A stretch of 64,000 nucleotides of DNA, from the NCBI RefSeq assembly GCF_009707545.1, contig NZ_WLYK01000001.1:124001-188000 (forward strand), in the 5' to 3' direction. Positions 7,949 to 16,906 of the stretch are shown piece by piece. How positions within the stretch are numbered: the stretch's first letter is position 1; every line of letters begins with the position of its first letter. Both the position numbers and the translations under genes were made by a program. The notes beneath the pieces were generated by a model that saw nothing but the letters and a program-made list of their open reading frames with translations, searched no databases and was not told where the DNA came from. This DNA comes from Nakamurella alba. GTDB lineage: Bacteria; Actinomycetota; Actinomycetes; Mycobacteriales; Nakamurellaceae.

Positions 7949-9319
7949 TCACCCGAGGCTGCGGACGACTGCGGCGCGGTCCACCGCGGCGGACCGTGCG
8001 GGGTCCGTGGCAGGGGGGATCGGTACGGTCGGGATCGGGAGTTCCAGGTGATCCCGCAGTGTCGTGCCGACGTACTCGGCCGGGTAGCTGCCGCGCTCGA
8101 CGAGCAGCGGGATCACCGTGTCCACGAACTCGTCCAGACCGCCCGGGGTCACGGACGGCACCAGGATGTAGCCGTCACCGCCACGCTCCTGGACGAAGGT
8201 GTGGATCTGCTCGGCCACCGTGGCCGGGGTGCCGACCAGAGCGTGCCGGGTGGTCAGCTCGACCACCAGCTCGCGGATGCTCCAGCCGGTGGCCTCCGAT
8301 CGCTCGATCCATTGCTCGGCGGTGCCGCGGTTGTCGCGGTGTGTCCCCGCCCGGCCGAGTGCCAGCTCCGGCGCGTCCTGGACCACGAGGTCGGCCGGCG
8401 GCAGCGGCCCGTCCGGGTCGAAGTCCGAGAGGTCGCGCCCCCACACGGCTTCGATGTACTGCAGCGCGGTCGGCGGGCTGATCTGCGCCCACCGCTGGTA
8501 CCGGTATCGCTCCTGCGCCTCGTCCTCGGTGTCGCCGAGGGCGAAGCCGATGCCGGGCAGGATCTTCAGGTCGTCCTCGTTCCGGCCGTACTTGGCCAGC
8601 CGTCCCTTGACGTCCGCGTAGAACTCCTGCCCGGCGCGCAGCGTGCCGTGCATCGCGAAGATGCCGTCCGCGCTCGAGGCCGCCAGCTCGCGACCCTCGG
8701 ACGAGTCGCCGGCCTGCAGCACCACCGGCCGACCCTGCATGCCCGGCGGTACCGTCGGGCGGCCGCGGACGGTGAAGAACGGCCCCTGGTGCTCGATCCT
8801 GCGGGGTAGCGGCCCGTCCCAGCCGCCCCAGAACTCGCGGCACACCGCGAGGAACTCGTCGGCCCGGGTGTAGCGGTCGGCCTTGTCGAGAAAGCCGCCG
8901 CGGCGGAAGTTCTCACCGGTGAAGGCATCCGAACTGGTGACCAGGTTCCACCCGGCCCGGCCCCCGGACAGCGCATCGAGGGTCGCGAGTTGCCGGGCCA
9001 GTTCGACCGGCTCGTTGAACGTGGAGTTGAGCGTGGCGACCAGGCCGAGCCGGTCCGTCACTGCCGCGAGTGCGGCCAGCACGGTGAGCGAGTCCGGGCG
9101 TCCGACCACGTCCAGGTCGTGGATCCGGCCGTTGTGCTCGCGGACCCGCAGACCCTCGGCCAGGAACAGGAAGTCGAACCGCCCGGCCTCCGCTGTGCGC
9201 GCGAAGTGCCGGAAGGACTCGATGTCGATCTGGCTGCCGGCCTGCGGGTCGGTCCAGATGGTGGCGTTGTTGACCCCCGGGAAGTGGGCCCCGAGATGGA
9301 CGGTGCGGATCGGTGTCAC
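7949..9319 (-). CDS. Flavin-dependent monooxygenase, NtaA/SnaA/DszA type (LLM class)
   Basis: This 456-aa luciferase-like monooxygenase uses reduced FMN from a separate reductase. The N-terminus TVHLGAHFPGVNNATIWTDPQAGSQ, the block FDFLFLAEGLR and the strand LATLDALSGGRAGWNLVTS are typical of the NtaA/DszA/SoxA branch, which acts on aminopolycarboxylates and organosulfur compounds. The start is a GTG at 9319 overlapping the stop of the previous gene (GTGA). A longer upstream reading is only a shadow of that gene. As the last gene of the SAM-riboswitch operon it probably attacks a C-S or C-N bond of the imported compound. The exact substrate cannot be read from sequence. Confidence 0.92.
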   Translation of the reverse strand: MTPIRTVHLGAHFPGVNNATIWTDPQAGSQIDIESFRHFARTAEAGRFDFLFLAEGLRVREHNGRIHDLDVVGRPDSLTVLAALAAVTDRLGLVATLNSTFNEPVELARQLATLDALSGGRAGWNLVTSSDAFTGENFRRGGFLDKADRYTRADEFLAVCREFWGGWDGPLPRRIEHQGPFFTVRGRPTVPPGMQGRPVVLQAGDSSEGRELAASSADGIFAMHGTLRAGQEFYADVKGRLAKYGRNEDDLKILPGIGFALGDTEDEAQERYRYQRWAQISPPTALQYIEAVWGRDLSDFDPDGPLPPADLVVQDAPELALGRAGTHRDNRGTAEQWIERSEATGWSIRELVVELTTRHALVGTPATVAEQIHTFVQERGGDGYILVPSVTPGGLDEFVDTVIPLLVERGSYPAEYVGTTLRDHLELPIPTVPIPPATDPARSAAVDRAAVVRSLG

Positions 9320-10722
9320 GCGGTCACCGCCGGCCGGTCGGGGGCGGCGTAGCGACTGGCCGGCCGCTCCAGCCCGAGTCGATCGCGCAGCGAGGCCCCG
9401 TCGACCGGGTGCCGGGCGGCGTCCGCCAGCAGTCGGTCCACCGTGGCGATCCCCTGGTGGTCGTCCGGGCGCAGCGCCCGACCGTCGGCGCCGGTGAGCA
9501 CGATCCCGTCCACCCCGGCCGGCACGGACCGCCGGTCCGCCCCGACCGCCGGCAGATCCCACAGCACCCGGGTCAAGGGCGCCACCTTCCTCACGGTGGC
9601 CAGCGTGTCCAGGTCCCGGACCCGGACGATGTCCGCGGTCGCGGCGAGCGCCGGGTCGTCGGTGAGGACCGGCGGCCGACCCTGCGGCGAACGCGGCACG
9701 ATCGAGGGCCCACGGACCGCGAAATGATCGCCGGAGAAATCGATGTGGTGCAGCTTCTCGCGATCGACGAACCGGTACGTGGCGGCGTCGCGGATCTCCG
9801 CGTCGTCCTCCCAGCTGTCCCAGAGCCGGCGGGCGACCTCCACCACGTCGGCGGCCTCGGCCACGGCGGCCGGACGCTGCGGAGCGGTCCGCCGGCCGAC
9901 CAGCGCCGCCTGCTCCGCAGAGGTGGCCACCCCGATCTGCCAGCCGGCCCGGCCGCCGCTGACGATGTCGAGCGTCTGCACGGCCTTGGCGAGGTGGAAC
10001 GGCTCGGTGTGCAGCGTCTCCAGCACCGGCAGGATCGCCACCCGCCGGGTGCGCAGGGCGAGGTAGGACGCCACCAGACCGGCGTCCAGCTGCGCCGGGC
10101 GGGCGATGTCGGCGACGCTGTCGTCGTCCAGCACCGCCAGGTCCAGACCGGCCCGGTCCCATCCCTGCACCAGTCCGGTGACGGCGGACGCCGTGGCCGT
10201 GTCGGTCCCCGCCGCCCGCACCGCGACCCCGATCAGCAGCGGATCGAGTCGAAGGGCGTAGCAACGGCTCACCACGGTGTCCGCCTCGTACGGACCGAAC
10301 GGTGGGACGGCCCGCCAGCCCGACCGCTCGTAGAGCGCCATCGCCTCGGGCTGCCGGAAGCCGGTCTGCAGCACCAGTTCGGCGATCCCGAGGGCCCTGG
10401 CCCGGTCACCGGCCTCGGCGAGCAACCGCCAGGCCAGCCCGGCCCGCCGGTGGTCGGCGGCCACGTAGACCCGCTTGATCTCGGCGAACCCGTCGGTCCA
10501 CTTCAGCGAGGTGGTCGCCACCGGCTCGGCGCCCGCGAGAACCACCAGGGTGAAGAGGATCTGCGTCGGGTCGACCGGCGCCGGCGCTGCCGCTGCGTCC
10601 CGGATCAGGTCGGCGTAGCGCGGCCGCAGCTCGGCGTCCATCGCGTCGCGCAGCCCGGACGCCTCCGGCGAAGTCCAGGCGAGCGTTTCCAGCCGGTAGC
10701 CTTCCGGCCACTGCACGGTCAT
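9316..10722 (-). CDS. Fusion of a GNAT acetyltransferase and a luciferase-like monooxygenase domain
   Basis: This is a 468-aa bifunctional protein. Residues 1 to about 155 form a GNAT domain with the acetyl-CoA-binding segment IKRVYVAADHRRAGLAWRLLAEA and the C-terminal ALYERSGWRAVPPFGPY. Residues from about 160 on form a luciferase-like flavin monooxygenase fold, shown by LRTRRVAILPVLETLHTEPFHLAKAVQTLDIVSGGRAGWQIGV. This second part is about 310 aa and somewhat shortened, so its flavin activity is uncertain. The N-acetyltransferase plus flavin monooxygenase pairing parallels Bacillus subtilis, where N-acetylation by SnaA/SnaB precedes oxidation of S-modified cysteines by CmoI/CmoJ. The gene overlaps both neighbours by 4 bases. 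Confidence 0.87.
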   Translation of the reverse strand: MTVQWPEGYRLETLAWTSPEASGLRDAMDAELRPRYADLIRDAAAAPAPVDPTQILFTLVVLAGAEPVATTSLKWTDGFAEIKRVYVAADHRRAGLAWRLLAEAGDRARALGIAELVLQTGFRQPEAMALYERSGWRAVPPFGPYEADTVVSRCYALRLDPLLIGVAVRAAGTDTATASAVTGLVQGWDRAGLDLAVLDDDSVADIARPAQLDAGLVASYLALRTRRVAILPVLETLHTEPFHLAKAVQTLDIVSGGRAGWQIGVATSAEQAALVGRRTAPQRPAAVAEAADVVEVARRLWDSWEDDAEIRDAATYRFVDREKLHHIDFSGDHFAVRGPSIVPRSPQGRPPVLTDDPALAATADIVRVRDLDTLATVRKVAPLTRVLWDLPAVGADRRSVPAGVDGIVLTGADGRALRPDDHQGIATVDRLLADAARHPVDGASLRDRLGLERPASRYAAPDRPAVTA

Positions 10723-11930
10723 GCCCTACCCTCACTGTCCAGTGCGCTGTACACCTCGGCGAAGATCTGCGCGGCCCGGAGCAGCCGTGGGGGAGTGTTC
10801 TGCCCGAAGGACGCCCGGAGATGCTGCGGCGCATCGGTTCCGCCCGTGCTGGTGAACTGTGCGCCGGGCACCGTCGCCACCCCTGCGGCCAGCAGCCGGG
10901 TGGCGAACTCGGTGGTGTCGGCCAGCCCCGGGAACGCCGGCCAGCTGAACAACCCGCCGGCGGGCTGCTCGATCCGTACCCGGTCTCCCAGCGCGGACCG
11001 CAGTGCGTCCACCCAGATCTCGCCGCGCTCTGCGTATAGCGCCGCGGCCCGGCCTGCCACCGCATCGAAGAACCCCCGTCGGGCGACCAACTCGGCCAGC
11101 GCCTCCTGGGTCAGCGAGGACGCGTGCTGGTCCAGGCGCGACCGCACCTCCAGGGCGGGTCGCACCAGCGACTCCGGCAGCACGGTCCAGCCGACCCGCA
11201 ATCCGGGCCCGAAGACCTTGGAGAAGGTGTTGCTGTGCACCACCTGTCGACTCGCCAGGTCCAGATCCGGGACCGGGTCGCCATGCCCGCGCAGCCACCG
11301 GTACGGGTTGTCGGAGACCACCAGGAACCCGTACCGCTCGGCCAGCTCGACCAGGTCCAGGCGCCGCTGCGCGCTCAGGGTGACACCGGTCGGGTTGTGG
11401 AAGTCCGGCACCACGTAGACCGCGCGGGGTCGCAGCCCGGCCCGCAGCCGATCGGCCAGCAGGTCCACCCGCAGCCCGTCGCCGTCGATGTCGATCGGCA
11501 CCGGGACGGCCCCCGGCAGCTGGAGCACCTTGAGTGCCAACGGGTAGAGCGGGTTCTCCACGACCACCTGGTCGCCGGGATCCAGGCCGGCCAGCACGGG
11601 CAGCGCCAGTGCGTGCAGTGCGCCGTTGGTGATGACCACCCGCCCCGCATCGACACCTTCGAGACCGGCGATGAACTCGCGCAGCCCGGCATGGCCCTGG
11701 TGGGCGGAGTAGTCCAGCGCCCGCGGTGCGCGGGCGGGGTCCGTCAGCACCGCGGTGAACGCCTCGGCCAGCTTCGCTGCCGGGAATGCCTCGGCTGCCG
11801 GTGATCCCGAGGTCAACGCGATGACGTCGGCCGGGGCCGGGCCGAGAGAGGCACCAAACGCCGAGGGTGCCACGTAGTCGGAGATGCGACGTGCGGCGAC
11901 CGGGCCGCTCACGTCGAGAACGCCTGTCAT
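10719..11930 (-). CDS. PLP-dependent aminotransferase (class I/II)
   Basis: This 403-aa fold-type I aminotransferase shows VVITNGALHALAL, VYVVPDFHNPTGVTLS, FLVVSDNPYRWL and the PLP-lysine motif SNTFSKVFGPGLRVGW. It resembles 2-aminoadipate/aromatic aminotransferases and the catalytic half of MocR proteins, but has no DNA-binding domain. The ATG overlaps the stop of the downstream-strand neighbour as ATGA. Its position after two 2-hydroxyacid oxidases suggests that it aminates the 2-keto acid they produce; with SAM control, methionine from 4-methylthio-2-oxobutanoate is an attractive product. That step is inference. Confidence 0.92.
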   Translation of the reverse strand: MTGVLDVSGPVAARRISDYVAPSAFGASLGPAPADVIALTSGSPAAEAFPAAKLAEAFTAVLTDPARAPRALDYSAHQGHAGLREFIAGLEGVDAGRVVITNGALHALALPVLAGLDPGDQVVVENPLYPLALKVLQLPGAVPVPIDIDGDGLRVDLLADRLRAGLRPRAVYVVPDFHNPTGVTLSAQRRLDLVELAERYGFLVVSDNPYRWLRGHGDPVPDLDLASRQVVHSNTFSKVFGPGLRVGWTVLPESLVRPALEVRSRLDQHASSLTQEALAELVARRGFFDAVAGRAAALYAERGEIWVDALRSALGDRVRIEQPAGGLFSWPAFPGLADTTEFATRLLAAGVATVPGAQFTSTGGTDAPQHLRASFGQNTPPRLLRAAQIFAEVYSALDSEGRA

Positions 11931-13318
11931 GGAACGAGTTGCCTTTCTTCGGTGACTGCGAGGAACGAGTCGGGGGAGAGGATGCCCAGCGGATCGAAGA
12001 CGGCCTTGATCCGGCGCTGCAGGTCCAGTTGCGGCTCACCGAGCTCGTCGGCCAGCCACTCCCGTTTCAGCGCACCGATGCCGTGCTCGCCGCTGATCGT
12101 GCCGCCGACCGCCAGCGCCGCGCGCACCAGTTCGTCCGCCGCGATCCGCAGCACCTCCGGGGGTGCGGTCTCCCCGGGCCTCTTCGCCACCGACAGCGCC
12201 GGGTGCAGATTGCCGTCACCGGCGTGGGCGACCGATGCCACCAGCAGGCCGTGCCGCTGCCCGATCGCCTCGATCGTGCGGATCATCTCCACCAGCCGCG
12301 ACCGGGGGACCGCGACGTCCTCGCCGATGGTCCACAGGTCGGGTCGGGGGCCCCGGCCGGAACGCCTGAGCTCCACGTACGTCTCGGCTTCGTCCGCGGA
12401 CAGCTTCCGCGCGTCGGCGCCCGCCGCCGCCAGCACCGCGAGCAGTGCATCGGCCTCCCGGTCGGCGGCCCACCCGTCGGTCTGCACCAGCAGCAGGCTG
12501 TCGCCCTGGCCGGCGAGGGCGGTGCCGCTGTGGCCGTCGATGTTCTGCAGGGTCGCCTGGTCGAGCAGCTCCAGCACGCTCGGCCGCCCGCCGGAGCTCA
12601 TGATCGCGGCCACGGCGGCGGCTGCGGTCGCGGTGGAATCCGCCCACGCGATGAGGGTCTCGGTGGCGACCGGCACCGGCTGCAGCTTGACCACCGCGCC
12701 GACCACGACACCCAGCGTGCCCTCGCTGCCGACGAACAGGCCGACCAGATCGAGGCCGGTGACACCCTTGACCGTGCGGTGCCCGGTGCGCAGCAGACTG
12801 CCGTCGGCCAGCACCACCTCGAGCTCGAGCACGGACTCGCGGGTCACCCCGTACTTGACGCAGTGCAGTCCGCCGGCGTTGGTGGCGATGTTGCCGCCGA
12901 TGCTGGACCACTCCGAGCTGGCCGGGTCGGGCGCGTAGCGCAGCCCGTGCTCCGCCGCCGCGCGGTCCAGGTCGGCGGTCACCACTCCCGGCTCGACCAC
13001 CGCGAGCTGGTCGACCGCGTCGATCGACACGATCCGGTTCAACCGGACCGTGGACAGCACGATCCCCGCGTCGGGGGCTGCTGCGCCGCCGGCGAGGCCG
13101 GTGCCGCGGCCGCGGACGGCGACCGGGACGCGCAGCCGGTGCGCGACCCGGAGCGTGGTCTGCACCTGCTCGACGGTCTCCGGGAACACCACCACCGCCG
13201 GCGGTCCCCCGGGCAGGTGGCCGGTGACATCAGCGGCGTTGGCCGCCCGTACATCGTCGTCGGCCGACACCACCTGTGATGGCAGCACCGCCAGCAGTTC
13301 CTCCAGCACGGAGCTCAC
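11927..13318 (-). CDS. FAD-linked 2-hydroxyacid oxidase, GlcD/D-lactate dehydrogenase family
   Basis: This 463-aa flavoprotein belongs to the GlcD family. The PCMH-type FAD-binding part is at about 35-215 (PVAVRGRGTGLAGGAA, then SSIGGNIATNAGGLHCVKYG and LVGLFVGSEGTLGVVV). The C-terminal oxidase part has the metal-binding VAHAGDGNLHPAL and the TISGEHGIGALKREWL block. Such enzymes typically oxidise D-2-hydroxy acids to 2-keto acids. The GTG at 13318 overlaps the stop of the FMN oxidase upstream; the frame continues upstream without a better start. Together the two oxidases could process both enantiomers of one hydroxy acid. Confidence 0.92.
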   Translation of the reverse strand: MSSVLEELLAVLPSQVVSADDDVRAANAADVTGHLPGGPPAVVVFPETVEQVQTTLRVAHRLRVPVAVRGRGTGLAGGAAAPDAGIVLSTVRLNRIVSIDAVDQLAVVEPGVVTADLDRAAAEHGLRYAPDPASSEWSSIGGNIATNAGGLHCVKYGVTRESVLELEVVLADGSLLRTGHRTVKGVTGLDLVGLFVGSEGTLGVVVGAVVKLQPVPVATETLIAWADSTATAAAAVAAIMSSGGRPSVLELLDQATLQNIDGHSGTALAGQGDSLLLVQTDGWAADREADALLAVLAAAGADARKLSADEAETYVELRRSGRGPRPDLWTIGEDVAVPRSRLVEMIRTIEAIGQRHGLLVASVAHAGDGNLHPALSVAKRPGETAPPEVLRIAADELVRAALAVGGTISGEHGIGALKREWLADELGEPQLDLQRRIKAVFDPLGILSPDSFLAVTEERQLVP

Positions 13319-14328
13319 CGCGCCACCTCCCCGTCCCATCGCACCAGGTCCTCCGCTACGTCGTGCACTCCGACCGCGCCGACCATGGCGAGCGTGGTGC
13401 GCGTCTGCAGCACCAGCAGCTCCGCCAGCGCCCCGACCGCATCGGTGCCGCCGTCGCGCAGCGCGCGCACGAACGGCCGCCCGACCAGCACCGCGTCGGC
13501 GCCGAGGGCCAGCGCCCGCACCACGTCCTCGCCCGAGCGGATCCCGCCGTCCACCAGCACGACCGCGCGACCGCCGAGTTCGGCGACCACCTCCGGAAGG
13601 GCGCGGGCCGTCGCGAGCCCGCCGCCGAGCTGCCGGCCGCTGTGGTTGGACACGACCACACCGGCCGCGCCGGCTTCGACCGCGCGGCGGGCGTCGTCGG
13701 CCCGGACGATCCCCTTGGCCAGCACCGGCAGGCCGGAGACGGAGGCCAGCCACTCGATGTCGTGCGGGCCGAGATCGACCGCGGTGCCCAGCGTCCCGGG
13801 CTCCGCGTCCGGCAGGTTCACCGGGGGCGTCCAGGGCAGTCCGGCCAGGCCGGCGCGGAAGCCGAGCTGGTTGCCGACGGCCGGTGCGTCCACCGTCAGC
13901 AGCAGTGCCGCCGCGCCGGCCTGCACCGCGGCGTCGACGAGCGGCCGGATGTTGTCCCGGCGCTGCGGGATGTAGATCTGCTGCAGGAACGGGCCGGACA
14001 CCTCGGAGATCTCGTGCAGCCGGCGCTGCGCCCCCGAGGACACCGACAGTCCGATGCCGCCGGCGACCGCGCCGTGTGCGGTGGCGACCTCGGCATCCCG
14101 GTGCAGCAGACCGTGACCGGCCCAGGGAGCAACGAAAATCGGTGCCAGCACGGGGATGCCGAGCACGGTGGCCGATGCGGTCAGGCCGGTCAGGTCGCGC
14201 AGCACCCGTGGCCGGAACCGCCAGTGCTGCCAGGCGTCCTCGTTCGCGCGGAGGGTCCCGCCGTCACCCGCGGTGCCCTCCAGGTAGGCCAGGACGGCGT
14301 CCGGGAGCCGCTCGAGCTGCGCGGTCAT
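13315..14328 (-). CDS. FMN-dependent alpha-hydroxyacid oxidase (LldD/lactate oxidase family)
   Basis: This 337-aa TIM-barrel flavoenzyme is of the L-2-hydroxyacid oxidase family. FMN and substrate motifs include VLAPIFVAPWAGHGLLH, LSVSSGA, VLAKGIVRADDARRAVEAGAAGVVVSNHSGRQL with the catalytic histidine, and VLVDGGIRSGEDVVRALALGADAVLVGRPF. It is slightly short for the family (commonly 350-390), mainly at the N-terminus. The ATG at 14328 overlaps the stop of the double ATPase as ATGA. It should oxidise an L-2-hydroxy acid, complementing the GlcD-type enzyme encoded next. Confidence 0.92.
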   Translation of the reverse strand: MTAQLERLPDAVLAYLEGTAGDGGTLRANEDAWQHWRFRPRVLRDLTGLTASATVLGIPVLAPIFVAPWAGHGLLHRDAEVATAHGAVAGGIGLSVSSGAQRRLHEISEVSGPFLQQIYIPQRRDNIRPLVDAAVQAGAAALLLTVDAPAVGNQLGFRAGLAGLPWTPPVNLPDAEPGTLGTAVDLGPHDIEWLASVSGLPVLAKGIVRADDARRAVEAGAAGVVVSNHSGRQLGGGLATARALPEVVAELGGRAVVLVDGGIRSGEDVVRALALGADAVLVGRPFVRALRDGGTDAVGALAELLVLQTRTTLAMVGAVGVHDVAEDLVRWDGEVAR

Positions 14329-15998
14329 GCGACCACCAGGCTCGGCAGCGACGCGACCAGTTGGCGGGTATACGGCCGCTGCGGATCGAAGAACACCTGG
14401 TCCACGTCGCCGGTCTCGACCGCGCGGCCGTCCTTGAGGACCAGCACCCGGTCGGCCAGGTGGTGCACCACGCCCAGGTCGTGCGACACGAAGAGCACCG
14501 CGGTGCCGCGTTCCGCCTGCAGCTCGGCGAGCAGGTCGAGCACCTGCGCCTGGACCGAGACGTCCAGTGCGGAGGTGGGTTCGTCGCAGATCAGCACGTC
14601 CGGTTCGGGTGCCAGCGCGCGGGCGATCGCGACCCGCTGCCGCTGGCCGCCGGACAGCGTGCGCGGCGCCCGGTCGAGCACGTCCTCGCCCAGCCCGACC
14701 CGGTCCAGCAGCGTCACCGCCCTGGATCGCTGCGCCGCCGCCGACAACCCGAGTTCCGCAGTGGATTCCGCGATCACCCGGCCCACCGTCCACCGCGGGT
14801 CGAACGAGCTCAGCGGGTCCTGCGAGATGAACTGGATCCGGCGCCGGTGCGGTCGCCGGTCCCGCTCCGGCACCGCCGACCAGCCCTGCCCGTCGAGTTC
14901 GACGACGCCGCTGTCGGCCTCCTGCAGGCCCAGCACCAGTGAGGCGACGGTGCTCTTCCCGGAGCCCGATTCGCCGACGATGCCGAGCACCTCGCCGGCC
15001 GCGAGTTCGAACGACACGTCGTCCACCGCCACCAGATCCGGCGCACCACGCCGTCCGGGATAGACCTTCCGCAGACCGCGCGCGGACAGCACCGTGCGCT
15101 GCCGGTCCACCGTGCGGGTCGGCAGCGCCGGGCGGTGCACCACCGCGTCGACCCGGTCCTCGGCGGTACCCGGGGTCGACGTGCCGACCGACAGGTACCG
15201 TCCGCGGGAGCCGGCCGACGGCACCGCCGCCAGCAGCTGCCGGGTGTAGGGGTGCTGCGGTTCCCGCAGCACGGCCGCGGTCGGCCCGGCCTCGACGATC
15301 CGGCCGTGCTGCATGACCAGCACCCGGTCCGCGATGCCGGCCACCACCGCGAGGTCGTGCGAGATGAGCACGATGCCGCGTGCCGAGGTCAGCCGCGACC
15401 GCAGCACGTCGAGCACCTGCGCCTGGACGGTGACGTCCAGAGCGGTGGTCGGCTCGTCGGCCAGCAGGACCGGCGGGTCGGCGGCGAGCGCGGAGGCGAT
15501 GAGCGCCCGCTGCCGCAGCCCGCCCGAGAGCTGGTGCGCGTACTGGTCGACACGGAACTCCGGACTCGGCACGCCGACCTCGCCGAGCAGTTCGACGGCC
15601 CGACCGCGGGCGAGCCGCCGCGGCACCACGTGCTGGGTGTGCAGCACCTCGCCGATCTCGGCGCCGACGGTGCGCAGCGGATCCAGCGAGACCAAGGCGT
15701 CCTGCAGCACCAGACCGACGGTGCCGCCGCGGATCCGGCGCCACTGGCGGTCGGTCGCCGAACGCAGGTCGTGCCCGCCGACCTCGAGCCGGGTGGCGGT
15801 GGTGACCGCGCGCGGCCCGTTCAGTCCGACCAGCGCCCGGGCGGTGACGGTCTTCCCGGAGCCGGACTCGCCGACGATCGCCAGGCACTCGCCGGCCCGC
15901 AGCTCGAAGGACAGGTCGTGCACGACCTCGGTGACCTCCCGTCCGTTCGCCGACCGGAAACCGACCGACAGGCCCTCCACGGTGATCAGTGCGCTCAT
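14325..15998 (-). CDS. Fused double ATPase of a peptide/nickel-type ABC importer (DppDF)
   Basis: This 557-aa protein has two complete ATPase cassettes in one chain, DppD-like then DppF-like. Cassette 1 has Walker A GESGSGKTVT, signature LSGGLRQRA and Walker B VLLADEPTTALD. Cassette 2, from about residue 300, has GESGSGKSTV, LSGGQRQRVA and VLICDEPTSALD. Both end in the HPYTRQLL or RPYTRQLV signature typical of the oligopeptide-importer ATPases. The ATG at 15998 overlaps the permease stop. It powers the two permeases and binding protein encoded upstream in the same operon. Confidence 0.94.
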   Translation of the reverse strand: MSALITVEGLSVGFRSANGREVTEVVHDLSFELRAGECLAIVGESGSGKTVTARALVGLNGPRAVTTATRLEVGGHDLRSATDRQWRRIRGGTVGLVLQDALVSLDPLRTVGAEIGEVLHTQHVVPRRLARGRAVELLGEVGVPSPEFRVDQYAHQLSGGLRQRALIASALAADPPVLLADEPTTALDVTVQAQVLDVLRSRLTSARGIVLISHDLAVVAGIADRVLVMQHGRIVEAGPTAAVLREPQHPYTRQLLAAVPSAGSRGRYLSVGTSTPGTAEDRVDAVVHRPALPTRTVDRQRTVLSARGLRKVYPGRRGAPDLVAVDDVSFELAAGEVLGIVGESGSGKSTVASLVLGLQEADSGVVELDGQGWSAVPERDRRPHRRRIQFISQDPLSSFDPRWTVGRVIAESTAELGLSAAAQRSRAVTLLDRVGLGEDVLDRAPRTLSGGQRQRVAIARALAPEPDVLICDEPTSALDVSVQAQVLDLLAELQAERGTAVLFVSHDLGVVHHLADRVLVLKDGRAVETGDVDQVFFDPQRPYTRQLVASLPSLVVA

Positions 15999-16906
15999 CG
16001 GTTCCGCCCGTCCAGGTGTCGCTGCAGGGCCCGGCCCAGCACGGTGATCGAGATGACGGACACCGTGATGAACAGGCCCGGGAAAAGACCGCCCCACCAG
16101 GCGATCCGAAGCACGTCGCGCGACTCGGCGAGCATGACGCCCCACTCGGGGGTGGGCGGCTGCGGGCCGAGACCGAGGAAGGAGAGCCCGGAGACCGCGA
16201 GGATGGAGGCGCCGACGTCGATCGCGGCCAGCACCGGGATCACCGCCAGCACGTTCGGCAGCAGATGCTGCCGGACCACCATGAACCGCGACCGCCCGTA
16301 CACCGCGGCGTGCACGACGTAGTCGGCGCGCGAGGTCAGCAGGGTCTGGCTGCGAACGATGCGGCCGTACACGGGGATGGTGGCGATCCCGATCGCCAGC
16401 GCGATGTTGGCCATGCCGGAACCGGTGAAGATCACCACCACCATCGCCAGCAGGATCGCCGGGAAGGCGGAGATGACGTCGAAGAACCGGGCCAGCGTCT
16501 CCTCCACCGCGGAGCCCCAGCGCCGACCGACCCGCCCGGCCAGGCCGGCCAGCAGCCCCAGCAGCGACCCGCCGACGACGGCCAGACCGGCGGCGGCCAG
16601 GCCGATGAGGATCGAGTAGCGCGCGCCGTGCACGACCCGCGAGTAGATGTCGCGACCGAGCCGGTCGGTCCCGAACCAGTGGCTGCCGCCCGGCGGCTTC
16701 AGGCCCTGGGCCGGGTCGGTACGGAGCGGGTCGACGGCACTGAACAGTCCGGGGAAGGCGACCATCACCACCAGGACGAGCACCACGACGCCGGCCACCA
16801 GCACCGACGGCCGTGGGCGACCGCGGGAAGGCCTGCGGCGCACCGGCTCCGCTGCGTCGGAAGGCGCGGCGGCGGACGTCCGGGTGCGGGGGAGCAGAGT
16901 GGTCAT
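15995..16906 (-). CDS. ABC permease, DppC type
   Basis: This 303-aa inner-membrane permease has a proline/arginine-rich N-terminus, a first helix, then HWFGTDRLGRDIYSRVVHGARYSILIG, the classic DppC entry. The EAA loop region RFMVVRQHLLPNVLAVIPV contacts the ATPase. The C-terminal GPQPPTPEWGVML block is also typical. Start at 16906 overlaps the stop of the DppB-type permease as ATGA. Confidence 0.93.
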   Translation of the reverse strand: MTTLLPRTRTSAAAPSDAAEPVRRRPSRGRPRPSVLVAGVVVLVLVVMVAFPGLFSAVDPLRTDPAQGLKPPGGSHWFGTDRLGRDIYSRVVHGARYSILIGLAAAGLAVVGGSLLGLLAGLAGRVGRRWGSAVEETLARFFDVISAFPAILLAMVVVIFTGSGMANIALAIGIATIPVYGRIVRSQTLLTSRADYVVHAAVYGRSRFMVVRQHLLPNVLAVIPVLAAIDVGASILAVSGLSFLGLGPQPPTPEWGVMLAESRDVLRIAWWGGLFPGLFITVSVISITVLGRALQRHLDGRNR

